A stretch of DNA of 64,000 bases. Source: Paraconexibacter algicola (lineage in GTDB: Bacteria; Actinomycetota; Thermoleophilia; Solirubrobacterales; Solirubrobacteraceae). The DNA is taken from NCBI RefSeq assembly GCF_003044185.1, contig NZ_PYYB01000003.1:62001-126000 (forward strand), in the 5' to 3' direction. Positions 1 through 9,167 of this stretch are shown here, piece by piece; position 1 is the first letter of the stretch, and each line of letters opens with the position of its first letter. A program made the translations under genes and the position numbers. Below the pieces are notes generated by a model. That model was not told the DNA's origin and did no database searches. It saw only the letters and a program-made list of their open reading frames with translations.

Positions 1-21
1 TTCCTCGACGGCGACGACTGA
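1..21 (+). CDS. 3' end of a plus-strand gene (partial)
   Basis: Frame 1 reads six codons (FLDGDD) and then TGA at 19-21, followed at once by a strong hairpin. This looks like the acidic tail of a gene whose body lies left of the window. Six codons are far too few to identify a product, and the call rests only on the stop codon sitting directly before a terminator-like hairpin. Confidence 0.4.
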   Translation, partial: FLDGDD

Positions 22-27
22 GCCCGA

Positions 28-48
28 GGACCGGCCCTGGGCCGGTCC
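28..48. terminator. Bidirectional terminator hairpin
   Basis: A perfect inverted repeat: a 10-base left arm at 28-37 and its complement at 39-48 around a single T, in practice an 8-9 bp stem. It lies between the plus-strand stop at 21 and the minus-strand stop at 55, so it can end transcription from both converging genes. There is no strong T-tract on either side. Confidence 0.6.
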
Positions 49-54
49 CGCGAG

Positions 55-387
55 CTACTCGGCGCCGGTGCGCTCCGGCACGCGGGCCGGCTGCGGGGCG
101 TGGTCGGGGCGGCGCGCGGGACGCGGGTGCGCGTCGGCCAGGCGGCCGGGCTCGCGCAGACGGATGCGCGCGGGCGCCGACTCGGGAAGCAGGTCGGGAC
201 CACCCGGGAGCATCGGCTCGGGCTCGATCGGGTCAGGCCCGCCGCCACCGTCCTCGTCGTCCGGCCAGAGGCTGCGCCAGTCCGGCCGGTTGTCGCCGTC
301 GAACATCGCCCAGACGAGGACGACCGCGCCGATGACGTGCACGACGAGCGTCAGGATGATGGCGGCGACTTCTGCTTCGAGGGTCAC
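55..387 (-). CDS. Small single-span membrane protein of unknown function
   Basis: A 110-residue protein from a GTG start. Residues about 5-28 form one hydrophobic membrane span, ending in a WAMFDGDN stretch. The rest is a hydrophilic, Pro/Asp/Gly-rich tail with an acidic run (DDEDGGGG) and a basic Arg/Pro-rich end, presumably disordered and cytoplasmic. A TAGGGT box lies 10 bases upstream of the GTG. It sits downstream of the riboflavin operon in the same direction, separated from ribH by 49 bases. No family is recognised. The membrane-protein call is firm, but the function is unknown. Confidence 0.65.
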   Translation of the reverse strand: MTLEAEVAAIILTLVVHVIGAVVLVWAMFDGDNRPDWRSLWPDDEDGGGGPDPIEPEPMLPGGPDLLPESAPARIRLREPGRLADAHPRPARRPDHAPQPARVPERTGAE

Positions 388-397
388 GGTCCGTCAG

Positions 398-403
398 ACC
401 CTA
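398..403 (-). promoter_or_regulatory. TAGGGT -10 box of the small membrane protein
   Basis: TAGGGT on the minus strand, 10 bases before the GTG at 387, with no Shine-Dalgarno in between. This fits a near-leaderless transcript. No convincing -35 is seen. Confidence 0.4.
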
Positions 404-436
404 ACGCGCCCGATGCCGCGGCGGCGCCGAATTCCC

Positions 437-862
437 TTACGAGAGCTGCTCGCGCAGTGCCACGAGCGCCAGGACCGCCTCGGCGGCGTGCGCGCCCTGG
501 TCGCGCTTGCCGCCGCCCGAGCGCGCGAGCGCCTGGTCGAGGTTCTCGACCGTCAGGACCCCGAACGCGCACGGCACGCCGGTCGCGAGCTGGACGTCCA
601 TGATCCCGCGGGCCGACTCGCCGCAGACGTAGTCGTAGTGGGTGGTCTCGCCGCGGATGACCGCGCCGAGGCAGGCGACGCCCGCGTAGCGCCCGGACTC
701 GGCCGCGTACTTCGCGACCATCGGCAGCTCGTAGGCGCCCGGCACCTCGAAGACGTCCACGCCCTCCGCCCCGGCCTCCTCGAACGCGCCGCGCGCGGAG
801 TCGATCAGCCGGTCGGCGAGGTCGCGGTAGAACGTCCCGACCGCGATCGCGTAGCGCGCCAT
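437..862 (-). CDS. ribH: 6,7-dimethyl-8-ribityllumazine synthase
   Basis: RibH condenses 3,4-dihydroxy-2-butanone 4-phosphate with 5-amino-6-ribitylaminouracil to give lumazine, the penultimate riboflavin intermediate. It normally forms a 60-mer capsid or a pentamer in the cytoplasm. The 141-residue protein has the family hallmarks: FEVPGAYELP near residue 40, LGAVIRGETTHYDYV near 65-80, and the GVLTVEN strand near 100. It is slightly shorter than the usual 150-160. The ATG at 862 overlaps the ribBA stop by one base (TGATG), so it is translationally coupled and last in the rib operon. Confidence 0.96.
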   Translation of the reverse strand: MARYAIAVGTFYRDLADRLIDSARGAFEEAGAEGVDVFEVPGAYELPMVAKYAAESGRYAGVACLGAVIRGETTHYDYVCGESARGIMDVQLATGVPCAFGVLTVENLDQALARSGGGKRDQGAHAAEAVLALVALREQLS

Positions 863-2157
863 CAGGCCTGGTCCCCGGTCTCGCGCTTGGCCCGGTCGGC
901 CTCGCGCTCGGTGTGCAGCAGCTCCTCGTCGAGGTTCAGGCCCTGGTGGTGCAGCATGTGCTCCATCCGCTCCTTCTTCGTGCGCAGGTACGCGGCGTTG
1001 TGCGGGTTCGGGGCGTGCTCGATCGGCACCTGGGCCGCGACCGACAGCCCGTAGCCCTCGAGGCCGCGGATCTTCTTCGGGTTGTTCGTGAGGATGCGGA
1101 TCGACGACAGGCCGAGGTCGACGAGGATCTGCGCGCCGATGCCGTAGTCGCGCAGGTCGGCGGGCAGGCCGAGCTTGAGGTTGGCCTCGACCGTGTCGTA
1201 GCCCTCCTCCTGCAGCTTGTAGGCCTTCAGCTTGTTCAGCAGGCCGATCCCGCGGCCCTCCTGGGAGAGGTACAGCAGCACGCCGCGCCCCTCCTGCTCG
1301 ATCATCGAGAGCGCCGACTCGAGCTGCTCGCCGCAGTCGCAGCGCAGGGAGTGAAAGACGTCCCCGGTGAGGCACTCGGAGTGCACGCGCACGAGGACCT
1401 CGTCCTGGCCGTCGACGTCGCCCTTGACCATCGCGACGTGGTGCTTGTCGTCGACGAGGCTGCGGTAGCCGATGACGGTGAACTCGCCGAACGCGGTCGG
1501 CATGCCGGTCGCGACGACGCGCTCGACGAGCTTGTCGTGGCGGCGCCGGTACGCGATCAGGTCGGCGATGGTGATGAGCTTGAGGCCGTGCTTGGCGCAG
1601 TACGGCACGAGGTCGGGCAGGCGCGCCATCGTCCCGTCCTCGTTCTGGATCTCGCAGATCAGGCCGGCGGGCTGGCAGCCCGCGAGGCGGGCGAGGTCCA
1701 CGGACGCCTCGGTGTGCCCGGTGCGCTCGAGCACGCCGCCGTCACGGGCCTTGAGCGGGTGCACGTGCCCGGGGACGACGATGTCGGCCTTGCCCTTGGC
1801 GGGGTCGACGGCGGTGCGGATCGTCGTGGCCTGGTCGGCGGCCGAGATGCCCGTGGTGACGCCCTCGCGCGCCTCGATCGTGACCGTGAACGGCGTCTCG
1901 TAGGCGGACTCGTTCTTCAGCGACATGAGCTCGAGGCCGAGCTCGTCGCAGCGGTCGGGCGTGAGCGCGACGCAGATCCAGCCGCCCGCCTGGCGGGTCA
2001 TGAAGTTGATCGCCTCGGGCGTGACGAACTCGGCCGCCATGACGAGGTCGCCCTCGTTCTCGCGGTCCTCGTCGTCGACGACGACGATCATCTTGCCGGC
2101 GGCGATGTCCTCCAGGGCCTCCTCGACCGTGGAGAACGCGATCTCCTGCGTGCTCAT
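862..2157 (-). CDS. ribBA: Bifunctional DHBP synthase / GTP cyclohydrolase II
   Basis: RibBA supplies both riboflavin precursors. The N-terminal RibB half makes 3,4-dihydroxy-2-butanone 4-phosphate from ribulose 5-phosphate, and the C-terminal RibA half opens GTP. In this 431-residue protein the RibB acidic loop [11 protein letters not shown] (about 28-38) and [11 protein letters not shown] are intact. The RibA zinc site [18 protein letters not shown] and the [10 protein letters not shown] segment are also intact, so both activities should be present. Its ATG lies inside the end of ribE (4-base ATGA overlap). The C-terminal tail is Arg/Lys/Glu-rich. Confidence 0.97.
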   Translation of the reverse strand: MSTQEIAFSTVEEALEDIAAGKMIVVVDDEDRENEGDLVMAAEFVTPEAINFMTRQAGGWICVALTPDRCDELGLELMSLKNESAYETPFTVTIEAREGVTTGISAADQATTIRTAVDPAKGKADIVVPGHVHPLKARDGGVLERTGHTEASVDLARLAGCQPAGLICEIQNEDGTMARLPDLVPYCAKHGLKLITIADLIAYRRRHDKLVERVVATGMPTAFGEFTVIGYRSLVDDKHHVAMVKGDVDGQDEVLVRVHSECLTGDVFHSLRCDCGEQLESALSMIEQEGRGVLLYLSQEGRGIGLLNKLKAYKLQEEGYDTVEANLKLGLPADLRDYGIGAQILVDLGLSSIRILTNNPKKIRGLEGYGLSVAAQVPIEHAPNPHNAAYLRTKKERMEHMLHHQGLNLDEELLHTEREADRAKRETGDQA

Positions 2158-2738
2158 CGTCCCACCAGCTTCTCGACGTACTTGGCCACGATGTCCACCT
2201 CCAGGTTGACGGGCGCCCCGGGCGCCAGCGTCCCGAGCGTCGTGCGCTCCAGGGTCTCGGGGATCAGGGAGACGGCGAACGAGTCCTCGTCCACCGCCGA
2301 CACGGTCAGGGAGACGCCGCTGACGGCGATCGATCCCTTCTCGACGACGTACCGCAGCAGCGACGGGTCCGCCGCGAAGGTCAGGACGCGCGAGAAGCCC
2401 TCCTCGCGGATGTCCCGCAGGGTCGCGACGCCGTCGACGTGCCCCTGCATGATGTGGCCGCCCAGGCGCGCGTCGGCGCGCAGCGCGAGCTCGAGGTTCA
2501 CCGGCGAGCCCTGCTCGAGTGCGCCGAGCGCGGTGCGGCGCAGGCTCTCCTGGATCGCGTCGGCGGCGAACGTCTCGGCGGTCGGGTCCAGCGCGGTCAG
2601 GCAGCAGCCGTTCACGGCGATCGAGTCGCCCTGCCCCAGCTGCGCCGCCAGGCGCGTGCGCACGACGATCCGTGCGCCGTCGTCGGTCTGGTGCAGCTCC
2701 TGCACCGTCCCGAGATCTTCGACCAGTCCCGTGAACAT
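2154..2738 (-). CDS. ribE: Riboflavin synthase, alpha chain
   Basis: RibE dismutates two lumazines into riboflavin plus the pyrimidine that RibH re-uses. The 194-residue length fits the trimeric family. Two tandem lumazine-binding barrels are visible: the first opens with MFTGLVEDLG, the second with GHIMQGHVDGVA near residue 97, and the end VDIVAKYVEK is typical. The start ATG at 2738 gives the canonical MFTG N-terminus and lies 6 bases after the ribD stop. The frame is open far upstream of this ATG, but that part is a shadow of ribD. Confidence 0.96.
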   Translation of the reverse strand: MFTGLVEDLGTVQELHQTDDGARIVVRTRLAAQLGQGDSIAVNGCCLTALDPTAETFAADAIQESLRRTALGALEQGSPVNLELALRADARLGGHIMQGHVDGVATLRDIREEGFSRVLTFAADPSLLRYVVEKGSIAVSGVSLTVSAVDEDSFAVSLIPETLERTTLGTLAPGAPVNLEVDIVAKYVEKLVGR

Positions 2739-2743
2739 TCGCT

Positions 2744-3862
2744 TCACCACTCCCGCAGTCGTGCGCTGATGAGGATGTCGTCGGCGATCCGCTCGGTCTC
2801 GAGCGTGAGCGCCCGCAGCGCCTCGGAGATCGTCTCGGCGCCCTCGCCCTCGAGCGGGTCGCGGGCGCTGCGGCCGCCGAGCAGCAGCGGCGCGAGGAAC
2901 AGGCGGACCTCGTCGATCTCGCCCGCGTCCAGGAACGCGCCCGCCAGGCGCGGCCCGCCCTCCAGGAGGATCGAGGCGATCCCGCGGTCCCCGAGGGCGG
3001 CGAGTGCGGAGCGCACGCGCGCGGGCTCGTTCTCGCCCGCGGCGACGATCACGTCCGCCCCGGCCATCTCGAGCGCGTCGGTGGCGGTGCGCGGGGCGGC
3101 GCGCGACACGATCACCGAGAGCGGCAGCTCGGGGGCGGCGGCGATGAGGGCGGAGTCCAGCGGCAGCCGGGCCTCGGAGTCGAACACGACGCGGCGCGGC
3201 TGGCGGGTGGCGCGCTCGATGCGCGAGGTGAGCTGCGGGTCGTCGGCGAGCGCGGTGCCGATGCCGACGACGACCGCGTCGACCGTGCTGCGCCACCAGT
3301 GCGCGAGCTCGCGGCTCTCCTCGCTGGAGATCCACTTGGAGTCGCCGGTCTTCGTGGCGACCTTGCCGTCGAGCGTCATCGCGCTCTTGAAGAGCACCCA
3401 CGGCCGGCCGGTGCGCGCGTGCTTGCGGAAGGCCTGGTTCTGCAGGCGGGCGCGGGCGGCGAGCTCGCCGCCGGCGACGTCCACCTGGACGCCCTCGTCG
3501 CGCAGGATCCCCAGGCCGCGCCCGGCGGCCTTCTCGCTCGGGTCGTCGGCCGCGACGACGACGCGGGCGATCCCGGCCTCGACGATCGCCTCGGTGCACG
3601 GCGGCGTCTTGCCGGTGTGGCAGCACGGCTCCAGCGACACGTACATCGTCGCCCCGCGCACGTCGGCGTCGCCGCAGGCGGCGAGCGCGGCGCGCTCCGC
3701 GTGCGGTCCGCCGAACTCGGCGTGGTGCCCCTCCCCCACGACCGTGCCGTCCTTCACGACGACCGCGCCGACGACCGGGTTGGGGTGCACGCGGCCCACC
3801 CCGAGCTCCGCGAGCTCGATGGCGCGGGCCAGGTGGACGTGGTCGGTCTCGGTCCGCTGCAT
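2744..3862 (-). CDS. ribD: Bifunctional pyrimidine deaminase / uracil reductase RibD
   Basis: RibD performs the deamination and side-chain reduction that follow GTP cyclohydrolase II. The 372 residues carry a CDA-like deaminase first, with zinc ligands HAERAAL and SLEPCCHTGKTPPC (about 51-86). From about residue 150 follows a DHFR-like reductase, with KSAMTLDGKVAT and GIGTALADDP. It is the first gene of ribD-ribE-ribBA-ribH. The leader is too short for an FMN riboswitch. A TATCCT box 12 bases before the ATG suggests a very short 5' leader instead. Confidence 0.96.
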   Translation of the reverse strand: MQRTETDHVHLARAIELAELGVGRVHPNPVVGAVVVKDGTVVGEGHHAEFGGPHAERAALAACGDADVRGATMYVSLEPCCHTGKTPPCTEAIVEAGIARVVVAADDPSEKAAGRGLGILRDEGVQVDVAGGELAARARLQNQAFRKHARTGRPWVLFKSAMTLDGKVATKTGDSKWISSEESRELAHWWRSTVDAVVVGIGTALADDPQLTSRIERATRQPRRVVFDSEARLPLDSALIAAAPELPLSVIVSRAAPRTATDALEMAGADVIVAAGENEPARVRSALAALGDRGIASILLEGGPRLAGAFLDAGEIDEVRLFLAPLLLGGRSARDPLEGEGAETISEALRALTLETERIADDILISARLREW

Positions 3863-3874
3863 GGGGCCACTTGC

Positions 3875-3880
3875 AGGATA
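3875..3880 (-). promoter_or_regulatory. Putative -10 box of the rib operon
   Basis: TATCCT on the minus strand, 12 bases before the ribD ATG at 3862. With a normal 6-7 base distance to the start of transcription, the leader would be about 6 nucleotides. No good -35 is visible. Confidence 0.4.
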
Positions 3881-3913
3881 GGGACCGCGGGCCTCGGGCC
3901 AGGGTCCGGGTGG

Positions 3914-3928
3914 CCCGCCGCGGGCGGG
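3914..3928 (-). terminator. Hairpin after the GT-C glycosyltransferase pair
   Basis: A 6-bp GC stem (CCCGCC/GGCGGG) with a 3-base loop, 8 bases past the glycosyltransferase stop at 3936 and upstream of the rib promoter. No T-tract follows. It may end the glycosyltransferase transcript. Confidence 0.35.
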
Positions 3929-3935
3929 GGCGCGC

Positions 3936-5798
3936 CTACCGGCCCTTGAAGGCGCAGCGGCCGCCGGTCAGCCGGTACACGCGGATCAGCGGACCGGGCC
4001 GGTGGTAGGCCAGCGGGTAGTACTGGAACGACCAGTCGAAGTTGAAGTCGACCGGGTCGGCGCCCTCGCGGTACGGGGAGTCCTCGCGGACGAGGATCGA
4101 CCGCTTCTCGAGCTCCTTGTAGTACGCGATCGCGCCGGGCACCTGCTCGGGCTCCGCCTCCGCGCGCCCGCGCTGCGTCGAGCCGGACACGACGTAGCAG
4201 TACTGGTCCTCCTCGTAGCGGTCGATGAGCTCGGGGGCGAGCGTGCGCTCGTAGTCCTCGATGTTCACGATCCGTCCCGGGTCGGGGATGAACGACCCGT
4301 CGTTGGCGATGTTCGAGCGGCTCGTCGGGAACTTGATCCAGCGGTTCCCGTTGCCGGTCGTCTGGCGCATGATCGACTCGGCGTCCTGGGCCCAGGCGTC
4401 GGGGACGATCGGCTCGACGACGATCTTCGAGCGCGGCGCGACGTTCTCGACCATCCATGCGCGCGTCAGGTTGCGGGTGTCGTCGCGGCTGAGCACGAGG
4501 CCGCTGTGGAGGCTGTAGAGGAGTCCCTGGCCGCACAGCAGCACGACGCCGAGGCTCATCAGGGCGGGCTTCCAGGTCGGGCCGGTGCGGCGGGCGAGGC
4601 GGTCGACGGCCCAGATGACGACGAACGCGGCGAGGATGCAGGCGATCGGGAAGATCGGCAGCAGCCAGCGGCCGAAGAACCGCTCCTGGCCGCCCATGAA
4701 GTAGAGGAAGATCAGCGGCGCGGGCGCGAGCACGACGGCCATGCGCCGGTCGACCGCCAGCAGCACGCCGATCGCGATCGCCGCGGCGAGGATCGGCACC
4801 CAGCCCAGGCCCCAGGTGAAGGCCCAGAGGTAGTACTCGATGCCGTTGTCGTGGGTCAGGCCGAGCTTGCCGAACGAGTCGCCGGAGACCGTCGTCTGGT
4901 GCTCGAGTCCGTCGCGGAACTCGTCGAAGGCCAGGACGGCGTAGGGGTTCGCGGCGACGAAGCCGATCGTCGCCATCACGCCGGCCAGGAGGACGCGGCG
5001 CAGGTGCACGAGCGCCCCCTCGGTCGTGCCGGCCTGGAGCATCTGGAAGACGGTGGCGGCCAGCAGCGGCAGCAGCACGATGCCGCCGGTGTACTTCGTG
5101 GCGCAGGCGAGGCCGAGCCCGAGCCCGGCGACCACGTAGTCGCGGGTCCAGCCGCGGTGCAGGATCCCGGCGGTGCCCCACAGCGACAGGCAGATCGGGG
5201 CGAGCGTCGGGACGTCGTTGAGCGCCAGGTGGCTGTAGAAGACCGGCAGGAACGCCACGGCCATGAGCCCGGCGGCGAGCAGGCCGACGCGCCGGTCGAA
5301 GAACCGCTTGCCGGCCAGGTAGAGCAGCCAGATCCCGAGCGTGCCGAGCGCCGCGGCGGTGACCCGGGCGACGACCCAGACCTCGGTCGGGTCGCTGGCG
5401 AACTGGCTGGCGACCGCCTCGCGGCCGCCGAACCAGCCCGCGAAGACGATGTGCAGGACGTACGTGTAGGCGGGCGGGTTGACGAAGTAGTGCGGGTTCC
5501 AGCCGTGGCCGAAGAGGCCGATCGCCTTCGGCAGGAAGTGCGCGTTCTCGTCCGCGTTGTACGCGTACGGCATGCCGTGGTCGACGCCCCAGATGCGGAC
5601 GAGGAACGACCCGAGCAGCAGCGCGACGATCGCCGCCGACCAGCGCGTGGGACGCCAGGCGCGGGCCCGGGCGACGGTGTCGCGCAGCGCGTCCCGGGCG
5701 CGGTCGCGCGGGCCGGGGCGGCGCGGCGGGACGCCCGGCGGCGGCGACGCCGGGGCGCGGTCGCGGTCACGGTGCGTCAGGTGATCAACAGCGGACAT
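3936..5798 (-). CDS. GT-C (family 39-like) membrane glycosyltransferase
   Basis: A 620-residue polytopic membrane protein. A basic, Pro/Arg-rich cytoplasmic N-terminus (about 1-50) is followed by about ten hydrophobic spans and a soluble C-terminal part of about 180 residues. The first large loop has YNADENAHF, the Asp-Glu motif typical of GT-C enzymes, which take sugars from polyprenyl-phosphate donors. A second conserved stretch is LALNDVPTL. The likely role is adding a sugar to a lipid-linked glycan or protein on the outer face of the membrane. Acceptor and sugar are unknown. The start overlaps the end of the upstream glycosyltransferase by 14 bases, so the two are co-translated. Confidence 0.8.
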   Translation of the reverse strand: MSAVDHLTHRDRDRAPASPPPGVPPRRPGPRDRARDALRDTVARARAWRPTRWSAAIVALLLGSFLVRIWGVDHGMPYAYNADENAHFLPKAIGLFGHGWNPHYFVNPPAYTYVLHIVFAGWFGGREAVASQFASDPTEVWVVARVTAAALGTLGIWLLYLAGKRFFDRRVGLLAAGLMAVAFLPVFYSHLALNDVPTLAPICLSLWGTAGILHRGWTRDYVVAGLGLGLACATKYTGGIVLLPLLAATVFQMLQAGTTEGALVHLRRVLLAGVMATIGFVAANPYAVLAFDEFRDGLEHQTTVSGDSFGKLGLTHDNGIEYYLWAFTWGLGWVPILAAAIAIGVLLAVDRRMAVVLAPAPLIFLYFMGGQERFFGRWLLPIFPIACILAAFVVIWAVDRLARRTGPTWKPALMSLGVVLLCGQGLLYSLHSGLVLSRDDTRNLTRAWMVENVAPRSKIVVEPIVPDAWAQDAESIMRQTTGNGNRWIKFPTSRSNIANDGSFIPDPGRIVNIEDYERTLAPELIDRYEEDQYCYVVSGSTQRGRAEAEPEQVPGAIAYYKELEKRSILVREDSPYREGADPVDFNFDWSFQYYPLAYHRPGPLIRVYRLTGGRCAFKGR

Positions 5799-7311
5799 AG
5801 GCCCCGTAGGCGTCCGATGACGCGGCGTAGGTGTAGCCCGGCAGGATCGAGGTCTGGGCGGGCGCGTCCATGCCGTCGGTGAGGACCTGCCGGATCAGGA
5901 CCGAGCGGTTGGCCGCGTAGATCGCGACCCCGCCCTGCTCGGCGCGGCGCAGTCCGTCGCCGCCCTTCCCGGTCTCCTTGTCGGGGACGGTGTCCGTCCG
6001 CGCGACGACCTTGTCGGCCGGCAGGTCGAGGATCCAGCGGACGTCGGCGATGAGCTTGTGGTTGGGCACCGACACGACGCCGCACTTCAGGCCCGCCTGG
6101 ACCGCGGGGGACCGCAGGACGTCCTCGAGGCCGGTGCGGTACTCGCTGCGGAAGGTCAGCTCGTTGTCGAACACCTTCAGGTTCACGCGCGTCGCCGTGT
6201 AGAACGTGCCGCCGAGGACGACGAGCACGGAGGCGACCGCCCAGGCCGTGCGGGCGCGGCCAGCCTGCAGCAGCGTCCAGCCGCCGAGCGCCACCGCGGC
6301 GAACACCATGACCATGAGCGAGGGCACGAGCAGGTAGCGCTGGATCACCGACAGGCCGGCCAGGCCGACGGCCGCGAAGGTGCCAAGGCCCACGAGGAAC
6401 AGCGCGGTCGGCATCACGACGCGGCGCGGCACGAGGTAGGCGGCCAGCGCGAAGCCGGCCAGGCCCGCGATCGCGACGGGCGCCTTGTCCAGGCGGGTGA
6501 GGAACTCGACGGTCGCGGAGGGCACGGCGCCGATTCCGGAGGCGCGGCCCAGCTCCTCCGCCAGGCCGCTCGTGTGCGTCAGCGAGTACATCGGGTCGCC
6601 GGTGACGATCAGGTCGGTCAGCGCCCAGATCACGGGGCCGCTCGCGGTCCAGACGGCGTAGCGGACCCGCGTGCCCCAGTCCGCGGGCCAGGCGCACCAG
6701 AGGAAGTACAGGCCGATGATCAGCCAGGCCTCGGGGCGCAGCATCGCGGCGAGCGCCAGCAGCGCGAACACCGGGGTGCCGCGGCGCGGGCGCTCCTGCT
6801 CCAGGCAGGCGGCCCACACGATCATCGCGAGGAACGGGATGTCGAGGTAGCCGCGGGCCGCGAGGAACGGGAAGTCGAAGCGCGTGCACAGCAGCGCGGC
6901 GGTGATCAGCCCGATCGTGGGCGTGAACGCGCGCGCGGCGAGCCGGTACATCCCCATCGTCAGCACGACGAAGCTCAGCCAGGTGAACGCGATCATCACC
7001 CGGTCCGCACCCTCGCCCAGCGGCACGAGCGCGGCGCCGAACAGGATCGCCAGCGGGTGCTGGGTCGGCGCGCGGTAGGCCTCGAAGCTCAGGTTCGTGC
7101 CGTCGAGCAGCTCGCGACCCCAGACCAGCGAGTAGACCGAGTCGTAGTTCGGGTAGGTCGGGTAGACGAAGAACCCGACCACCACGGCGACCACGAGGCC
7201 CGCCAGCCCGAGCGCCGGGACGAGGCGCCGGCCGCGTGCCGGCAGGCGCGCGGCGAGGCCGGACCGCGCCTGCGGTCCGGACCGGGGCCGGGTGAGGGTC
7301 GCGGATTCCAT
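5785..7311 (-). CDS. Second GT-C type membrane glycosyltransferase
   Basis: A 508-residue polytopic membrane protein. After a basic N-terminus there is a span at about 30-50, then an extracytoplasmic loop with PNYDSVYSLVWGRELLDG and PTQHPLAILFG. Eight or nine further hydrophobic helices follow, then a soluble C-terminal domain of about 130 residues ending YGAYVRC. The loop-1 Asp and the general shape fit the GT-C superfamily. The start is the ATG at 7311, since the open frame further upstream is antisense to the GT2 gene. It is the first gene of a two-gene unit, divergent from GT2/methyltransferase/flippase across 169 bases. Confidence 0.75.
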   Translation of the reverse strand: MESATLTRPRSGPQARSGLAARLPARGRRLVPALGLAGLVVAVVVGFFVYPTYPNYDSVYSLVWGRELLDGTNLSFEAYRAPTQHPLAILFGAALVPLGEGADRVMIAFTWLSFVVLTMGMYRLAARAFTPTIGLITAALLCTRFDFPFLAARGYLDIPFLAMIVWAACLEQERPRRGTPVFALLALAAMLRPEAWLIIGLYFLWCAWPADWGTRVRYAVWTASGPVIWALTDLIVTGDPMYSLTHTSGLAEELGRASGIGAVPSATVEFLTRLDKAPVAIAGLAGFALAAYLVPRRVVMPTALFLVGLGTFAAVGLAGLSVIQRYLLVPSLMVMVFAAVALGGWTLLQAGRARTAWAVASVLVVLGGTFYTATRVNLKVFDNELTFRSEYRTGLEDVLRSPAVQAGLKCGVVSVPNHKLIADVRWILDLPADKVVARTDTVPDKETGKGGDGLRRAEQGGVAIYAANRSVLIRQVLTDGMDAPAQTSILPGYTYAASSDAYGAYVRC

Positions 7312-7480
7312 GGACGAGCGGAGGACCGGCGCGAGCGCGTGCTGCCGGGTCCTCTGGGATACTGCGCGTCGAGTGTACGGCACATCGCCGACCCTTCCGC
7401 CGCCCGCGCCCCGGCGGGCAGGCACGCGCTCCGGCAGTAACTCGGGCGGACGGCGCGGGTAGACCGGGCGGACCTTCTCT

Positions 7481-8533
7481 ATGAAACTCATCATCCAGAT
7501 TCCCTGCTTCAACGAGGAGGAGCAGCTCCCCGCGACGCTGGCGGACCTCCCCCGTGAGGTGCCCGGCTTCGACGTGGTCGAGTGGCTCATCATCGACGAC
7601 GGCTCGGTGGACCGGACGATCGCGGTCGCCCGGGCGGGCGGGGTCGACCACATCGTCAAGCTGACGAACAACAAGGGCCTCGCCGCGGGCTTCCAGGCGG
7701 GCCTCGACGCGTGCCTGAAGCTCGGCGCCGACGTCATCGTCAACACCGACGCCGACAACCAGTACTCCGCGGCCGACATCCCGCGCCTCGTCGAGCCGAT
7801 CGTCGCGGGCCGCGCCGACATGGTCGTCGGCGACCGCGAGACCGACAACATCGAGCACTTCTCGCCGCTGAAGAAGCGGCTCCAGAAGGCGGGCTCGTGG
7901 GTCGTGCGCCAGGCGTCGGAGACGACGGTCCCCGACACGACCTCGGGCTTCCGCGCCTACAACCGCGAGGCGGCGATCCAGATGGCGGTCGTCTCGAAGT
8001 ACACGTACACGCTCGAGACGATCATCCAGGCGGGCAAGCTGCTCGTCGCCACCGACCACGTCGCGATCGGGACGAACCCGAAGACGCGCGAGTCGCGGCT
8101 GTTCCCGTCGATGGGCTCCTACGTGCGGCGCAACGCCGTGGCCATCAGCCGCATCTACACGCAGTACGAGCCGCTGAAGGTGTTCCTGCGGATCGCCCTC
8201 GTCCTGGCGCTGCTGGCGATGATCCCCTGGATCCGGTTCTTCGTCGCGTACGTGCAGGACGACGGCGCCGGGCACGTCCAGTCCCTGATCTTCGGCGCCG
8301 TCCTGTTCAACGCCGCGGTCGTCGTCGCCGTCCTCGGCGTCATCGGCGACCTCCTCTACGCCCAGCGGATCATGTCCCAGCGGATCTTCGAGCGCGTGCG
8401 CCGGATCGAGCTGCAGCTGGGCGTCCCCCCGTCCCACTACGAGCCCGGCGCCAAGCCGACCGGCCAGCCGCCCACCACGGGCGCCGGGGCCGGCGCGCAG
8501 CGCACCGGGGAGCACGAGGCCCTCAAGGTATGA
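7481..8533 (+). CDS. Family 2 glycosyltransferase (polyprenyl-phosphate sugar transferase type)
   Basis: A 350-residue protein. The GT-A domain (about 1-230) starts IIQIPCFNEEEQLPATLADL, with IIDDGSVDRT and the metal-binding NTDADNQYS (DAD). This resembles DPM1/DPMS-type transferases, which make polyprenyl-phosphate sugars. Two C-terminal membrane spans (about 235-255 and 268-290) anchor it, and a hydrophilic tail follows. A plausible role is to charge the lipid carrier used by the neighbouring GT-C enzymes. The stop overlaps the methyltransferase start by 3 bases (ATGA). The Shine-Dalgarno is weak. Confidence 0.88.
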   Translation: MKLIIQIPCFNEEEQLPATLADLPREVPGFDVVEWLIIDDGSVDRTIAVARAGGVDHIVKLTNNKGLAAGFQAGLDACLKLGADVIVNTDADNQYSAADIPRLVEPIVAGRADMVVGDRETDNIEHFSPLKKRLQKAGSWVVRQASETTVPDTTSGFRAYNREAAIQMAVVSKYTYTLETIIQAGKLLVATDHVAIGTNPKTRESRLFPSMGSYVRRNAVAISRIYTQYEPLKVFLRIALVLALLAMIPWIRFFVAYVQDDGAGHVQSLIFGAVLFNAAVVVAVLGVIGDLLYAQRIMSQRIFERVRRIELQLGVPPSHYEPGAKPTGQPPTTGAGAGAQRTGEHEALKV

Positions 8534-9162
8534 CCCCCTCCACGACCACCGACGCCGAGGGCGTCGTCACCGGCAACACGTACGACAAGTACGGCTCGAC
8601 CAACCCGGTCGTCAAGCGGCTGATGGCGAACTTCGAGTCGACCCTCGACGAGCTGTTCGAGGCCGCCGACCCGCAGTCGCTGCTGGACGTCGGCTGCGGC
8701 GAGGGCGTGCTCATCCACGAGTGGGCGCAGAAGCTCGGGGACAAGCGCGTCGTCGGCATCGACCTCGAGGAGGAGTCGATCCAGGCCGGCTGGGCCCAGC
8801 GCCAGGCGCCGAACCTCGAGTACAGGATCATGAAGGCGGAGGACCTCCCGTTCGCCGACGGCGAGTTCGACGTCGCGACGGCGATCGAGGTGCTCGAGCA
8901 CGTGCCGGATCCGGCGCACACCGTCGCGGAGATGGCGCGCGTCGCGAGCCGCTGGCTGCTGGTCAGCGTCCCGCGCGAGCCGCTGTGGCGCGGCCTGAAC
9001 ATGGCCCGTGGCGCGTACCTCAAGGACCTCGGCAACACCCCGGGGCACATCAACCACTGGTCCAAGCGCTCGTTCGTGCAGCTGCTCTCGCAGCACGGCG
9101 AGGTCGTGCAGGCCCGCTCGCCGTTCCCGTGGACGATGCTGCTCGTCCGCCTCGCGAAGTAG
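8530..9162 (+). CDS. Class I SAM-dependent methyltransferase
   Basis: A 210-residue soluble protein. Motif I is LLDVGCGEGVLIHEWA (about 45-60), followed by VVGIDLEEESI, the EDLPFADGEFD segment and AIEVLEHVPDP. This is a standard methyltransferase-11/25 fold. Its place between a GT2 and a flippase suggests methylation of a glycan or lipid-linked intermediate, but the substrate cannot be read from sequence. The start ATG at 8530 overlaps the GT2 stop. Confidence 0.85.
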   Translation: MTPSTTTDAEGVVTGNTYDKYGSTNPVVKRLMANFESTLDELFEAADPQSLLDVGCGEGVLIHEWAQKLGDKRVVGIDLEEESIQAGWAQRQAPNLEYRIMKAEDLPFADGEFDVATAIEVLEHVPDPAHTVAEMARVASRWLLVSVPREPLWRGLNMARGAYLKDLGNTPGHINHWSKRSFVQLLSQHGEVVQARSPFPWTMLLVRLAK

Positions 9163-9167
9163 GGCGC

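Noticed and set aside
3863-3935. FMN riboswitch upstream of ribD
   Set aside because: Only 73 bases separate ribD from the next gene, and none of the RFN conserved blocks is seen.
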